Shown here: positions 36,001 to 45,663 of the stretch, in pieces
Layout: the number at the start of each line of letters is the position of its first letter
How positions within the stretch are numbered: the first letter of the stretch is position 1
Assembly: GCF_019285515.1 (NCBI RefSeq)
Contig: NZ_CP079095.1
Span: forward strand, 992,001 to 1,056,000
Direction: 5' to 3'
DNA length: 64,000 nt
Source: Methylococcus sp. Mc7
GTDB lineage: Bacteria; Pseudomonadota; Gammaproteobacteria; Methylococcales; Methylococcaceae
The notes under the pieces: generated by a model
The model's input: only the letters and a program-made list of their open reading frames with translations
Databases searched by the model: none
Told to the model about the DNA's origin: nothing
Position numbers and translations under genes: made by a program

Positions 36001-37196
36001 TGCACAAGATTCTGCGCCACCCGCGCGTAGCCATAGCTATCCTGCTTTGCGTCGTTTACGTCGGCTATCAGTTCTATGAGCGCAAACGCGACGCCGATGC
36101 CCTGCGCGAGGAAACGCTCAGGGAGGCCGTGCCGACCGTTGCCGTCACGCATGCCCGGCCGATTGCGCCGACCGCGACCGTTACGCTTCCCGGCAATATC
36201 GACGCCTGGTATCAGGCGCCGATCTACGCCCAGATCCCGGGTTATGTGAAGATGTGGTACAAGGATTACGGCGCCCGCGTGAAGCAGGGCGAGGTGCTCG
36301 CGGAAATCAGCCAGCCGACGCTCGATGCCGAATTTTCGCAGGCCAAGGCGGATCTGGATTCGCAGCGCGCCAAATACAATCTCGCCCTGGTGTCCCTGAA
36401 GCGCTGGCTGGCGCTGCGCGAATCGCATGCGGTTTCGGAGCAGTCGATTTCGGTGCAGGAAGCCAATGAGCGATCCGAAGCGGCGCTGGTCAAGGCGGCG
36501 GAGAACAACGTCAATAACTATCTGGCGAAGATGCGCTTCAAAACCATCGTCGCCCCCTATGACGGCGTGGTGACCCAACGTAACATCAACGTCGGCGACT
36601 ACATCAACAAGGACGGCTATATCAGCAGCGCCAACGGCAATACGGTCAGCAATCTGTTTTCCGTGGCCGACATGCATAAGATGCGCCTCTTTATTTCCGT
36701 GCCGAGCACCTTTGCGGAGATACTTAAGCCCGGCCTCACCGCGGACGTCACCGTGCCGCAATTTACCAACCGCCATTTCACCGCCAACTTCCTGACCGCC
36801 GCCAATGGCATCGATCCGAATACCCGCACCATCATCACCGAGTTCACGATCGACAACGAAGACGGCGCATTATGGCCAGGCTCGTATGCCACGGTCAGCC
36901 TCACGGTGCCGACCGATACCCATGTCCTCAGCATCCCCGCCAGCGCCCTGGTATTCCAGGAAGCCAACACGCAAGTCGCCGTGGTGACGGATGACGATCA
37001 CATTCACTTCAAGCCGATCCAGGTGAGCAAAATTCTCGACGGGACGGTCGAGTTGACGGAAGGCGTTTCCCGCGACGAGCGCATCGTGAACAACCCCAGC
37101 GCCGCCTTGCTCGAAGGCGACAAGGTGCGCGTCGTCACGCCTGCGCCGGGTTATGATCTTTCCAGCCAGGAAGCGACCCCCGCGCCGGCCGAATGA
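36000..37196 (+). CDS. RND periplasmic adaptor (membrane fusion protein)
   Basis: A 398-aa protein with an N-terminal anchor (VAIAILLCVVYVGYQF), a lipoyl half-motif GYVKMWYKDYGARVKQG, a long alpha-hairpin (residues ~105-170), then the second lipoyl half (TIVAPYDGVVTQRNINVGDYI) and beta-barrel domain. It links the permease to the outer-membrane channel. Coupled to both neighbours (1-bp and 4-bp overlaps). Confidence 0.92.
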   Translation: MHKILRHPRVAIAILLCVVYVGYQFYERKRDADALREETLREAVPTVAVTHARPIAPTATVTLPGNIDAWYQAPIYAQIPGYVKMWYKDYGARVKQGEVLAEISQPTLDAEFSQAKADLDSQRAKYNLALVSLKRWLALRESHAVSEQSISVQEANERSEAALVKAAENNVNNYLAKMRFKTIVAPYDGVVTQRNINVGDYINKDGYISSANGNTVSNLFSVADMHKMRLFISVPSTFAEILKPGLTADVTVPQFTNRHFTANFLTAANGIDPNTRTIITEFTIDNEDGALWPGSYATVSLTVPTDTHVLSIPASALVFQEANTQVAVVTDDDHIHFKPIQVSKILDGTVELTEGVSRDERIVNNPSAALLEGDKVRVVTPAPGYDLSSQEATPAPAE

Positions 37197-38815
37197 TGGA
37201 CAAGCGCTTGCGGACGAATCCGGAAATGTCAGGCACTTTCCGCGCGCGCATGCGGCGTAGCGGTTTGTTGCTGCTGGTGCTCAATTTATCGGCGTGTGTC
37301 GACGGCCCGGCCGTGGATCTGGCGCCCGCTTACGAGCCCGCCCAGTTCGTCGTCCCCGACTCATGGCATGGATCGAGCCCCTTCGTCGAAGCGAAGCCGT
37401 CGGATGGCGAGCTGCGCCCGGACTGGTGGAAGCTTTACAACGATCCGGTCCTGAACCGGCTCGAAGAACAGGCCATGGCGGCCAATCCCGATCTTCAGGC
37501 CGCCGCCGAGCGTTTCGTCCAGGCGCGGGACGTGATGATGAAGGTGCGCTCGCGCCTGATCCCGCAGCTCGGTCTGGAGTTCGGCGCCTCGAACAACGAG
37601 CAATCCGTCAATGCCCTGTTTCGCGCGCCCAACGCGCCGATCGAGCAGTCGGACTACTACAGCGGGGGACTCGCATCCTGGGAGCCGGACTTCTGGTCTG
37701 CGATCCGCAACCGGGTGCGCGCCGAGATTTACCAGGCGGAACAGCGCGCCGCCGAATACGGGCTCGCGCGCCTCAGCCTGCAGGCGGAAATCGCGGCGAA
37801 TTATTTCACGCTGCGCGGCTACGACGCACAGGATTCGGTCTATACCCAATCCATCGCCTATTACAAAAAGTCGCTGGATATCGTCAATGCCCAGTTCCAT
37901 GGCGCCATCGTGCCGCAACTCGACGTCGCCCGCGCCGAATACCTGCTGCACAGTACCGAGGCGAAAGAGCTCGATATTCAGGGCAAACGTCAGGTGACCG
38001 AACACGCGATCGCCATTCTCGTCAACAAGGCGCCGGCCGCTTTCCGTATCGCGCCGGTGGACGAGCTGCCATCGCCGAATTTCACGGTTCCGCAGAATAT
38101 TCCGGCCTCCCTGCTCGAACGCCGGCCCGACATCGCCCAGATGGAGCGCCAGATGGCGCAGGCGAACCGCGCTATCGGCATCGCCCGCGCCGCTTTTTTC
38201 CCGAACGTGGTATTCAAGGCCAGCGGCGGATATGAAAACAGCAGCATGAACCTGATCGCGCTGGCCAACAGTTACTGGTCCTACGGCGCTTCCGTTTCCA
38301 TGCCGCTGTTTCAGGGCGGTCTGCGCCGCGCGCAGTTACAGCAATCCTGGTCGGCCTATCGCGAAACCGAGGACAAATACCGTGCGACCGTGCTCAACGC
38401 CTTTCGCGAAGTCGAGAACGGTTTGAGCCTGACCAATCGGCTGACCTTAGCGGCCGATCGGCAGGACCAAGCCGTCAAGGCCGCGCTGCAGACGCAGAAT
38501 CTGACCATGGAGCTTTATCTGGGCGGCCTGATCACCAGCCTCGATCTGATTTACGCGCAAATCAACACACTGACGGCGCGCATCGACGCCGTGGTGCTCA
38601 AGACCGAACGGCTGAAAAATTCGGTTGCGCTCATACGCGCGCTCGGCGGCGGCTGGAACCGCAAGCAATTGCCCGCCGACGATCAGATTCAACCCTTCGG
38701 CGTTTTCGAAGAATATGGCAATGCCGGAAAACCTGTGCCCGCGGGTGGAATCGATGTTCCAGCGGACAACAACAGGCTGAATAACGATCTGACCAAGCCG
38801 TTTGTTCCGCAATAA
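37193..38815 (+). CDS. Outer-membrane efflux channel lipoprotein (TolC/OprM-type)
   Basis: A 540-aa protein: signal sequence LLLLVLNLSAC with lipobox LSAC, WWKLYNDPVLNRLEEQAMAANPDLQAA (NodT-type start) and two repeats of the channel domain, e.g. LLERRPDIAQMERQMAQANR and FREVENGLSLTNRL. The ~60-residue Pro/Asn-rich tail is extra compared with OprM. Third gene of the tripartite pump, order permease-adaptor-channel. Confidence 0.9.
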   Translation: MMDKRLRTNPEMSGTFRARMRRSGLLLLVLNLSACVDGPAVDLAPAYEPAQFVVPDSWHGSSPFVEAKPSDGELRPDWWKLYNDPVLNRLEEQAMAANPDLQAAAERFVQARDVMMKVRSRLIPQLGLEFGASNNEQSVNALFRAPNAPIEQSDYYSGGLASWEPDFWSAIRNRVRAEIYQAEQRAAEYGLARLSLQAEIAANYFTLRGYDAQDSVYTQSIAYYKKSLDIVNAQFHGAIVPQLDVARAEYLLHSTEAKELDIQGKRQVTEHAIAILVNKAPAAFRIAPVDELPSPNFTVPQNIPASLLERRPDIAQMERQMAQANRAIGIARAAFFPNVVFKASGGYENSSMNLIALANSYWSYGASVSMPLFQGGLRRAQLQQSWSAYRETEDKYRATVLNAFREVENGLSLTNRLTLAADRQDQAVKAALQTQNLTMELYLGGLITSLDLIYAQINTLTARIDAVVLKTERLKNSVALIRALGGGWNRKQLPADDQIQPFGVFEEYGNAGKPVPAGGIDVPADNNRLNNDLTKPFVPQ

Positions 38816-38997
38816 GCAGCAGGGATTTCAGTTTGCTCCTCTCCCTACCGTTTTCGGTTAAAATCCCGCGCCCTCGTGGTGCAAGCCCTGACGGTATTCC
38901 GCGAAAACAAGATGAAGGTGGATACCCGTGTGTCCGCGGCTTCGCCCCGTAAGAAATCAATACGCATTATGAAAGAAACAGGTTAGGAGGGGAAAAC

Positions 38998-39846
38998 ATG
39001 AACATGACCGCCAAGGCCACCGTTGCCACCGCTTGGCGCTACCCGGTGAAGTCCATGATGGGCGAGGAACTCAACGCGGCGGTTCTTACCGAACGCGGAC
39101 TGGTGGGAGATCGCGCTTTCGCGCTGGTCGACGAGGAGACCGGCAAGGTGGTGAGCGCCAAGAATCCGCAGAAATGGCCGGATTTTTTCGCCTTCCACGC
39201 GGCCTATGTCGCACCGCCGGAAGATGCGAATTTGCCGGCGGTATGGATCAGCCTGCCGGACGGGCGGGTCGTGCGCAGCGACGATGCGTCTGCAAACGAT
39301 GAAATCTCCAAGACCTTGTCGCGCAAAGTGGCGCTGAAGCAGCTCGCGCCCGAGAGCGCTCAACTGGAGCAGTACTGGCCCGAGCACGCGGGACAGGACG
39401 ACGAAGTGACCGCCGAAGCGGTGGCCGGGGACGCGCCGGCCGGCAGTTTCTTCGACTATGCCACCGTGCATCTGTTGACGACCTCCACCCTGGACGAACT
39501 CCGCGCCGCCTATCCCCCGGGGCGTTTCGAGGTACGGCGGTTCCGGCCGAACATCGTGATCGACACGGCGGGGGCCAAGGGTTTCGTCGAGAATGACTGG
39601 GTCGGCAAGACGCTGCAGATCGGCGACAGCGTCAGACTGCAGATCACCGATCCTTGCCCGCGCTGCGTCATGACCACCCTGGCGCAGGGCGATCTGCCCA
39701 GGGACCCCGGTATTTTCAAGCATGGCATCGCGCGCAACAGCGTGCACGTGCCTTTCGCGGGCCGGGCACTGCCCAGCGTGGGCGTCTATGCCAAGGTCCT
39801 GGCCGGCGGAACGATACGCCGGGGCGATTCGGTCCGCGTCCTGTAA
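38998..39846 (+). CDS. MOSC-domain protein
   Basis: A 282-aa protein with an N-terminal MOSC beta-barrel (WRYPVKSMMGEELNAAVL, GLVGDRAFALVD) and a C-terminal MOSC domain (VRRFRPNIVIDTAG, DPCPRCVMTTLAQGDLPRD, holding the Cys that binds molybdenum cofactor sulfur). Similar to YcbX/YiiM-like enzymes that use Moco to reduce N-hydroxylated compounds. ATG 38998 follows an AGGAGGGG ribosome site. Alone in its transcription unit; -10-like TTAAAAT occurs about 130 bp upstream. Confidence 0.88.
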   Translation: MNMTAKATVATAWRYPVKSMMGEELNAAVLTERGLVGDRAFALVDEETGKVVSAKNPQKWPDFFAFHAAYVAPPEDANLPAVWISLPDGRVVRSDDASANDEISKTLSRKVALKQLAPESAQLEQYWPEHAGQDDEVTAEAVAGDAPAGSFFDYATVHLLTTSTLDELRAAYPPGRFEVRRFRPNIVIDTAGAKGFVENDWVGKTLQIGDSVRLQITDPCPRCVMTTLAQGDLPRDPGIFKHGIARNSVHVPFAGRALPSVGVYAKVLAGGTIRRGDSVRVL

Positions 39847-39857
39847 GCCACGGTCTC

Positions 39858-39887
39858 CACCGGGGGGAAGCGAACGCCTCCCCGGTG
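39858..39887. terminator. Bidirectional hairpin terminator
   Basis: Arms CACCGGGG (39858-39865) and CCCCGGTG (39880-39887), with two further pairs inside. It lies 12 bp after the MOSC stop and 36 bp from the stop of the convergent small gene. Confidence 0.55.
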
Positions 39888-39923
39888 CTTCGACAACGCC
39901 CAGCCCGGAGGGCCGGACCCGCC

Positions 39924-40079
39924 TCACTCGTCGTAAACCCGCTTGACCAGTTCCCGGAACCAGCGCGGCCGCGCGATCACGATGTAGATGCCCACGACGC
40001 TGGTGATGGGCATCGGCCCCACGCCCAGCAGGGTGAGCAGGAGCAACACGAGGATGCAATTCCAGCGGGAAGCGTTCAT
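39924..40079 (-). CDS. Tiny membrane protein (51 aa), WF motif
   Basis: Product MNASRWNCILVLLLLTLLGV then SVVGIYIVIARPRWFRELVK: a hydrophobic segment of ~20 residues followed by a second apolar stretch and a basic end. It corresponds to the 55-aa product at 22792-22959 in length, hydrophobicity and the R/K-W-F-R end. GC-rich third positions indicate real coding. Divergent from the MCE operon at 40181. Function unknown. Confidence 0.6.
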   Translation of the reverse strand: MNASRWNCILVLLLLTLLGVGPMPITSVVGIYIVIARPRWFRELVKRVYDE

Positions 40080-40180
40080 GATTCAAGCCTCGGCTTGCCT
40101 GTTGAGCGATGCGATCCATGATCGTCCAATATCGGCACCTGGAAAAGCGCCCCAACCTCTTTCCTTCCGCGCGTTGAAAC

Positions 40181-41329
40181 ATGCCCTCTTCGAAAAGCTC
40201 CGCAGAAGAATCCAATCGGCCGCCACTCACGCCACCAGAATTCGCAGTGGAAAGCGGCACGGCCACCGTGCGCGGCAACTGGAACCTGCGCGGCCTGATG
40301 GCGGGCGCCCCGGACTTGCGCGAGCGGCTGCACAGCGCCGCGCGGCAGCCCGACCTGGAATGGGACCTGCGCGGAGTGAACCTGCTCGACAGCGCCGGCG
40401 CCTTCGTCCTGTGGCAGGCATGGGGAGAGCGGCTCCCCGAACGGGTATTGCTGCGTCCCGAGCAGGAATCCGCATTCCGGCGCTGGCAGGCGGGCGGGAT
40501 TCCCTCGATGCGGGACGGCCAGCGGCCGCCGGTGCCGATGCGCCGGCGAATCATCGCCGCGCTGGCCGGCCTCGGCGGCCACCTGCTGGCGGTCCTCGCC
40601 CTGCTCGGCCAGTTGATCCTGGACTTGGCTCACCTCGCCCGCCATCCCGGAGACATCCCCTGGCGGGAGATCTCCGCCACCATCCATGAAACCGGCGGCC
40701 GCGCCCTCGGCATCACGGCACTGGTGGGCTTCCTGATCGGCGTGGTGGTCAGCTACCTGTCCTCGCTGCAGCTTAGGACCTTCGGCGCGCAGGTCTACAT
40801 CGTCAACATCCTCGGCATGAGCATCATCCGCGAACTCGGCCCGCTGCTGGCGGCCATCCTGGTGGCGGGCCGCTCCGGTTCCTCGATGACCGCGCGGATC
40901 GGCGTGATGCGCGTAACCCAGGAGCTGGATGCCCTCGCCGCCATGGGAATTTCCCAGTCGCTGCGGCTGATCCTGCCGAAGGTCGTCGCCCTGGTGGTGG
41001 CCTTGCCGCTGCTGGTGGTCTGGACCGACGTGGTCGCCCTGGCGGGCGGCGCGGTCTCGGCCCACCTGGAGCTGGAAATCGGCTACCATCAGTTCTTCCA
41101 GAAACTGCCAGCGGCGGTCCCGGTCGCCAACTTCGCCATCGGCCTGGGCAAGGCCGCCGTGTTCGGCCTGTTCGTCGCACTGATCGCCTGCCATTACGGG
41201 CTGCGCATCGAACCCAATACCGAAAGCCTCGGCAACGAGACGACCAATTCGGTGGTGGTTTCCATCACTTTGGTGATCCTGATCGACGCCGTTTTCGCCA
41301 TCCTGTTCCGGGGTGTGGGCATACGATGA
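40181..41329 (+). CDS. mlaE: MlaE-type ABC permease with N-terminal STAS-like domain
   Basis: A 382-aa protein. Residues ~20-110 look like a STAS-type domain (ATVRGNWNLRGL ... LEWDLRGVNLLDSAGAFVLW). From ~125 on follows the MlaE permease: LVGFLIGVVVSYLSSLQLRTFG, FGAQVYIVNILGMSIIRELGPLLAAILVAGRSGSS, and GMR-less loop MRVTQELDALAAMG. It forms the membrane part of an MCE lipid transporter for outer-membrane lipid balance. Stop overlaps the ATPase start by 4 bp. Confidence 0.9.
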   Translation: MPSSKSSAEESNRPPLTPPEFAVESGTATVRGNWNLRGLMAGAPDLRERLHSAARQPDLEWDLRGVNLLDSAGAFVLWQAWGERLPERVLLRPEQESAFRRWQAGGIPSMRDGQRPPVPMRRRIIAALAGLGGHLLAVLALLGQLILDLAHLARHPGDIPWREISATIHETGGRALGITALVGFLIGVVVSYLSSLQLRTFGAQVYIVNILGMSIIRELGPLLAAILVAGRSGSSMTARIGVMRVTQELDALAAMGISQSLRLILPKVVALVVALPLLVVWTDVVALAGGAVSAHLELEIGYHQFFQKLPAAVPVANFAIGLGKAAVFGLFVALIACHYGLRIEPNTESLGNETTNSVVVSITLVILIDAVFAILFRGVGIR

Positions 41330-42096
41330 CGGACACCGAAGTCATACGCATGGAGCATGTGTGGACCCGTTTCGGCGAGAATCTCGTGCACCGCGACGTC
41401 AGCCTCAGCCTGGCGCGCGGACAAATCCTGGGGGTGGTCGGCGCCTCCGGTTGCGGCAAGACCGTCTTGATGCGCGAAATGATCGGCCTGCAGACGCCGA
41501 CCCAAGGGCAGGTCTGGCTGCTCGGCGAGCCGCTGGCGGAAGCCGACGCCCGCCGCAAGCAGCAGCTCCGCAACCGCTGCGGCGTGCTGTTCCAGGGCGG
41601 CGCCCTGTTCAGCGCGCTGAGCGTGTTCGACAACATCGCCTTTCCCCTGCGCGAACTCAAGGCCTTGGACGAGGGGCTGATCGCCCAACTGGTCTGCATG
41701 AAGCTCGCCATGGTCGGCCTGGGGGCGGCCGATGCCCTGCTGATGCCGGCGGAACTGTCCGGGGGCATGGTCAAGCGCGCCGCCCTGGCCCGCGCCCTGA
41801 TCATGGAGCCCGAAGTGGTTTTCCTCGACGAGCCCACCTCCGGCCTCGATCCGGTGCTGGGCGAGGAGTTCGTCAGCCTGCTGGGGCAGTTGCACCAGGA
41901 GCTGGGCTTCACCGTCGTCATGGTGACCCACGACCTGGATACCCTCAGCGACCTTTGCACCTGCGTGGCCGTGCTCGCCGGGCAGCAACTGGTATCCTAC
42001 GGCACGCTGGACGATGCGATCGCCTGTACGCATCCTTTCGCCCGCGACTTCTTCCACGGCAAACGCGCCCAGAGAATCCTGGGAAGGTCCGACTGA
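41326..42096 (+). CDS. mlaF: MlaF-type ABC ATPase
   Basis: A 256-aa ATPase: Walker A GASGCGKTVL, Q-loop LFQGGALFSALSVFDNIAFP (typical of MlaF), signature LSGGMVKRAALARAL, Walker B VVFLDEPTSGLDP and the H-loop VMVTHDLD. Energises lipid transport with MlaE and the MCE protein. Starts within the mlaE stop. Confidence 0.93.
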   Translation: MTDTEVIRMEHVWTRFGENLVHRDVSLSLARGQILGVVGASGCGKTVLMREMIGLQTPTQGQVWLLGEPLAEADARRKQQLRNRCGVLFQGGALFSALSVFDNIAFPLRELKALDEGLIAQLVCMKLAMVGLGAADALLMPAELSGGMVKRAALARALIMEPEVVFLDEPTSGLDPVLGEEFVSLLGQLHQELGFTVVMVTHDLDTLSDLCTCVAVLAGQQLVSYGTLDDAIACTHPFARDFFHGKRAQRILGRSD

Positions 42097-42097
42097 A

Positions 42098-43012
42098 ATG
42101 GTCAAGGAAACCTACGCCCTGCTGACCGGCCTGTTCGTGGTCATCCTCGGCGGCGCAGTGATCGGCATTGCCCTGTTCCTCGGCGACTACGGCGCCGAAC
42201 GCGACGTCTACATCGTCTCCACCCAGGGGGCCGTGTCCGGCCTCAACCCGGAGTCGCTGGTCATCTTCCGCGGTGTCCGGGCCGGCAAGGTGGCCTCGAT
42301 CAGCTTCGCGCCCGACGATCCCCGCACCATCCTGGTCCGGATCGAAGTCGACAAGGGCCTTCCCATCACCCGTGGCACCTACGCCACCCTGCGGGTCCAG
42401 CCGCTCACCGGGCTGGCCCAGATCGACCTCAGCGACGAGGGCAACGACCCGGAACCCCTGCGCACCCACCCCAAGAACCCGGCGAACATCCCGCTGCACC
42501 CCTCGTTGCTGGACAAGCTGACCGGATCGGGGTCCGACATCCTCACCCAGGTCGCGCAGCTCACCAGCCGGCTGAACGCCTTTCTCGACGACGGCAACCG
42601 CCAGCGCATCGCGCATACCCTGGAAAGCCTGGACACGGCGGCGGAAGAGCTGGTGCGCCTGGAACGGCGCGTGGAGGAGGCGCTGGGACGCATCCCCGCC
42701 CTGGATGACAGGTTGCGGCAGGCGCTGGCGGACCATTCCGCCATGGCCCGCGACGTCCGCGAGACCTCCCGCCAGATCAGGGCGCTGAGCGAAAGCGCAC
42801 AAAAGGTCGTGGATATCGGAGCGACCGCGGGCGATACCCTGGTCCGCAGCCGGCTGCCGGAACTGAACGCGCTGATCGACGACGCGGCCCGCACGGCGGC
42901 CAGTCTGCGCAGGCTGTCGAAAACGCTGGAACAAGACCCGCAGGCCCTGCTGCTGGGGCCGAAGCCGGGTATTCCCGGTCCTGGCGAACCGGGATTCGAG
43001 GAGCCGAAATGA
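42098..43012 (+). CDS. mlaD: MCE (MlaD-family) substrate-binding protein
   Basis: A 304-aa protein with one N-terminal membrane anchor (LLTGLFVVILGGAVIGIALF), one MCE domain (residues ~38-115; VSGLNPESLVIFRGVRAGKV and YATLRVQPLTGLAQIDL) and a long coiled-coil C-terminus (LERRVEEALGRIPALDDRL). Longer than E. coli MlaD; the coiled coil may form a needle-like tunnel. ATG 42098 is 1 bp after the ATPase stop. Confidence 0.91.
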   Translation: MVKETYALLTGLFVVILGGAVIGIALFLGDYGAERDVYIVSTQGAVSGLNPESLVIFRGVRAGKVASISFAPDDPRTILVRIEVDKGLPITRGTYATLRVQPLTGLAQIDLSDEGNDPEPLRTHPKNPANIPLHPSLLDKLTGSGSDILTQVAQLTSRLNAFLDDGNRQRIAHTLESLDTAAEELVRLERRVEEALGRIPALDDRLRQALADHSAMARDVRETSRQIRALSESAQKVVDIGATAGDTLVRSRLPELNALIDDAARTAASLRRLSKTLEQDPQALLLGPKPGIPGPGEPGFEEPK

Positions 43013-43530
43013 TGCGACGGATTCCCTGGATACTGATACTGTCCCTGGCCGCGCCCGCCTGCAGTGTGCTGCCAGAGCGCCCGCCCCAGCCCGCGCTGCA
43101 CGATTTCGGCGCCGCCCCCACCGCCGCGCCGGCGCCATGGTCTGCGGTCCAAGTCGAAGCCCCGGACTGGCTGCAGACCGACCGCCTGCAGTACCGCCTG
43201 CTCTACGCCAATCCCACCGAACTGCGCGCCTATGCCCTTGACCGCTGGATCGCCCCGCCGCCCGCCCTGCTGGAACAACGGCTGAAAGCTGAACGCAACG
43301 GCAGCGGCTACCGTTTGCGCGTCGAGCTCCAGGTCTTCGAGCAGGTGTTCGACCGCCCTGGCAGCTCTCGTGTCACGATCCGCTTCCGCGCCGAAACGCC
43401 GACCGCCACCAGGACGTTCCAGCTCGACCAACCCACGGCCAGCCCTGATGCCGCCGGGGCTGTACAAGCCTTCGCGCAGGCGATCGGCCGCGCCGTCGCC
43501 CAGATCCGGGCATGGCAACCGTCAAACTGA
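43009..43530 (+). CDS. ABC-type transport auxiliary lipoprotein
   Basis: A 173-aa lipoprotein with signal ILILSLAAPAC. The mature part (LHDFGAAPT ... WLQTDRLQYRLLYANPTELRAY ... RWIAPPPALLEQRL) matches the PqiC/YmbA-type auxiliary component found at the end of many MCE operons. It probably docks the MCE system at the outer membrane. Starts inside the MCE gene stop. Confidence 0.87.
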   Translation: MMRRIPWILILSLAAPACSVLPERPPQPALHDFGAAPTAAPAPWSAVQVEAPDWLQTDRLQYRLLYANPTELRAYALDRWIAPPPALLEQRLKAERNGSGYRLRVELQVFEQVFDRPGSSRVTIRFRAETPTATRTFQLDQPTASPDAAGAVQAFAQAIGRAVAQIRAWQPSN

Positions 43531-44095
43531 TGCAGAGCGTACAGCCCTTCTCTCCCTCGGGGAACATTTGCCGCCACTTCCTGTCTGACTAGATACGTCC
43601 CCGTCCTCCCCCGTTCGGCGCGAAGCGTTCGGTACGCCGCAGCAAAAGTACCTCCCATCCACCTCGCCTTGCCGGCGCATCTTCGTCCGGAAGCGCAACC
43701 GATCCGCACAGGTCCAGTTCCCCTATGTCACATGGTTTAACGCATCTTTCCTTTTGGCCGCTGTTGTTCGCGACCTTGGCTTTGACACATGTCACCATCG
43801 TCAGCGTAACCATCTTCCTGCACCGTCACCAAGCCCACCGGGCACTGTCCCTGCATCCCGTAGCCAGCCATTTCTTTCGTTTCTGGCTCTGGCTGACCAC
43901 GGCGACCGTGACCAAGGAATGGGTTTCCATCCATCGCAAGCATCACGCGCGCTGCGAGACCCCGGCAGACCCGCATAGCCCCCAAGTCCTCGGCATATTT
44001 ACTGTCCTGCTGCGGGGTTGGATGCTGTATCGCAGTAAGCGTTCGGCGGTGCCCGGTCTTGTGGTCTCAGTGGCGAACGGTTAGGTGGCGGCTCG

Positions 44096-45604
44096 TTACG
44101 CCCCGGGCAGCTTGCAATTGTGAGGTAGCAGGCTGTCGATGTCCTTCTGCTTGGTGGAAGGCAGGCGGGTGAGGACATCCTTCAGATAGGCCTCCGGATT
44201 GATGCCCAGCTCCTTGCAGGTCTGGATCAGGCTGAACACCGTGGCGGCGACCTGGCCGCCCTTGGGCGAGCCGAGAAACAGCCAATTCTTGCGGCCGATG
44301 GTGAGGGGGCGGATGGCCCGTTCGCTCCGGTTGTTGTCGATTTCCAGGCGGCCGTCTTCGGTGTAGCGCTCCAGCGCCGGCCAGTTCTTGAGGGCATAGC
44401 CGATGGCTTGGGCCGTGGGCGTCTTGGGCGCTAACTGGCGCAGCCGGTCTTCGAGCCAGGCCTTGAACTCGGCCAGGATCGGCCGCGCCTGTTGCTGCCG
44501 CAGCTTGCGGATGCCTTCGGCGTCGAGTTGCTGTTCCTTGGCTTCCCGTTCGATGGCATAGAGCCGGCCGATGAATTCCAAGGCCTCGTGGGCGCTGATG
44601 CGCTTGCCAGCCTCCGCTTGGCGGGCGATGTCGAAGAACTTGCGGCGCGCATGCGCCCAGCAGGCCACTTCCAGGACCTTGCCTGCGGCGAAGATCTGGT
44701 CGTAACCGGCATAGGCGTCCGCCTGCAGGTAGCCGCGGTAGCCTTCCAGTTTGGCCTTGGGATGTTTGCCCGCCCGGGTTTCGGTGTGATCGTAGACGAC
44801 GATCGGCGGGGAGTGGCCGGCGTAGACCCAAAACCGCGTCTCCCGCGTCTTGCCGCGGTCCTGCACGGCCACAGTGGTGTCGTCCGAGAAGATCACCGGC
44901 TGCTGCTTGAGCAACGCCAGCATCCGCTCAGCCAAGGGTTTCAGTTGCCAGCCGCTCTGGATGACCCAGTCGCACAACGTGGTGCGGGCAATGGGCACAC
45001 CCTGGTGGGCAAAAATTTGCTCGATGCGGTAGAGGGGCAGGTGATAGCCGTATTTGGCCATCAGCAGATGCGCCAGAAGACCCGGCAGCGGGATGCCCCC
45101 TTCGATAATCTCAGGCTTCGCCGGCACCGTGGTCAGCTGCCCCTGGCACTTGGAACAGGCGCATTTTTCCCGGCGGGTCTCGACCACCTTGAGGGTGGCC
45201 GGTAGGTAGTCCAGCCGCTCGGAACTTTCGTAGCCGATCACCGGCCGCTCTTCGCCGCATTCAGGACACCGGCGATCTTCCGCCGACAGCGGCAACACCA
45301 CGATCTCGCGCGGCAGATGCTCCGGCAGCGCGGTGCGTTTGGGCGGATTCTTGACCGGCGATTGCACCACCGTCTTGAACTCCACCGGACTGGCGACGGG
45401 GGCGTCCTCGGGCACTTCCGCCGACAGCGGCAGTTGTTCACTGTCGGGGAGCGTTTTGAGCTTCTCGGAGCGAGCGCCGAACAGCAGCTTCTTCAGCTGT
45501 GCCAGGTCGAATTCCAGCCGTTCGATGCGCGCCTCGCGCTGGGCCAGGGTGGCCTTCAGCGTACGATTTTCTTCGGCGAGAGCGGCGGCATTCATGGCTG
45601 CCAT
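44096..45604 (-). CDS. tnpC: IS66 transposase TnpC
   Basis: A 502-aa transposase: N-terminal leucine-rich helix (TLAQREARIERLEFDLAQL), zinc-finger-like CSKCQGQL and CPECGEERP segments, then the DDE core with VIFSDDTTVAVQD (Asp), YLQADAYAGYDQIF (Asp) and ERAIRPLTIGRKNWLF region following the Glu (NNRSERAI). Start ATG 45604 (or 45595). Intact. Confidence 0.95.
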   Translation of the reverse strand: MAAMNAAALAEENRTLKATLAQREARIERLEFDLAQLKKLLFGARSEKLKTLPDSEQLPLSAEVPEDAPVASPVEFKTVVQSPVKNPPKRTALPEHLPREIVVLPLSAEDRRCPECGEERPVIGYESSERLDYLPATLKVVETRREKCACSKCQGQLTTVPAKPEIIEGGIPLPGLLAHLLMAKYGYHLPLYRIEQIFAHQGVPIARTTLCDWVIQSGWQLKPLAERMLALLKQQPVIFSDDTTVAVQDRGKTRETRFWVYAGHSPPIVVYDHTETRAGKHPKAKLEGYRGYLQADAYAGYDQIFAAGKVLEVACWAHARRKFFDIARQAEAGKRISAHEALEFIGRLYAIEREAKEQQLDAEGIRKLRQQQARPILAEFKAWLEDRLRQLAPKTPTAQAIGYALKNWPALERYTEDGRLEIDNNRSERAIRPLTIGRKNWLFLGSPKGGQVAATVFSLIQTCKELGINPEAYLKDVLTRLPSTKQKDIDSLLPHNCKLPGA

Positions 45605-45663
45605 GATACCCGGTAGACCACCCGAAAGCCCAGCTCTGATGCGGGTTTCAGCCACTTTTTCGA

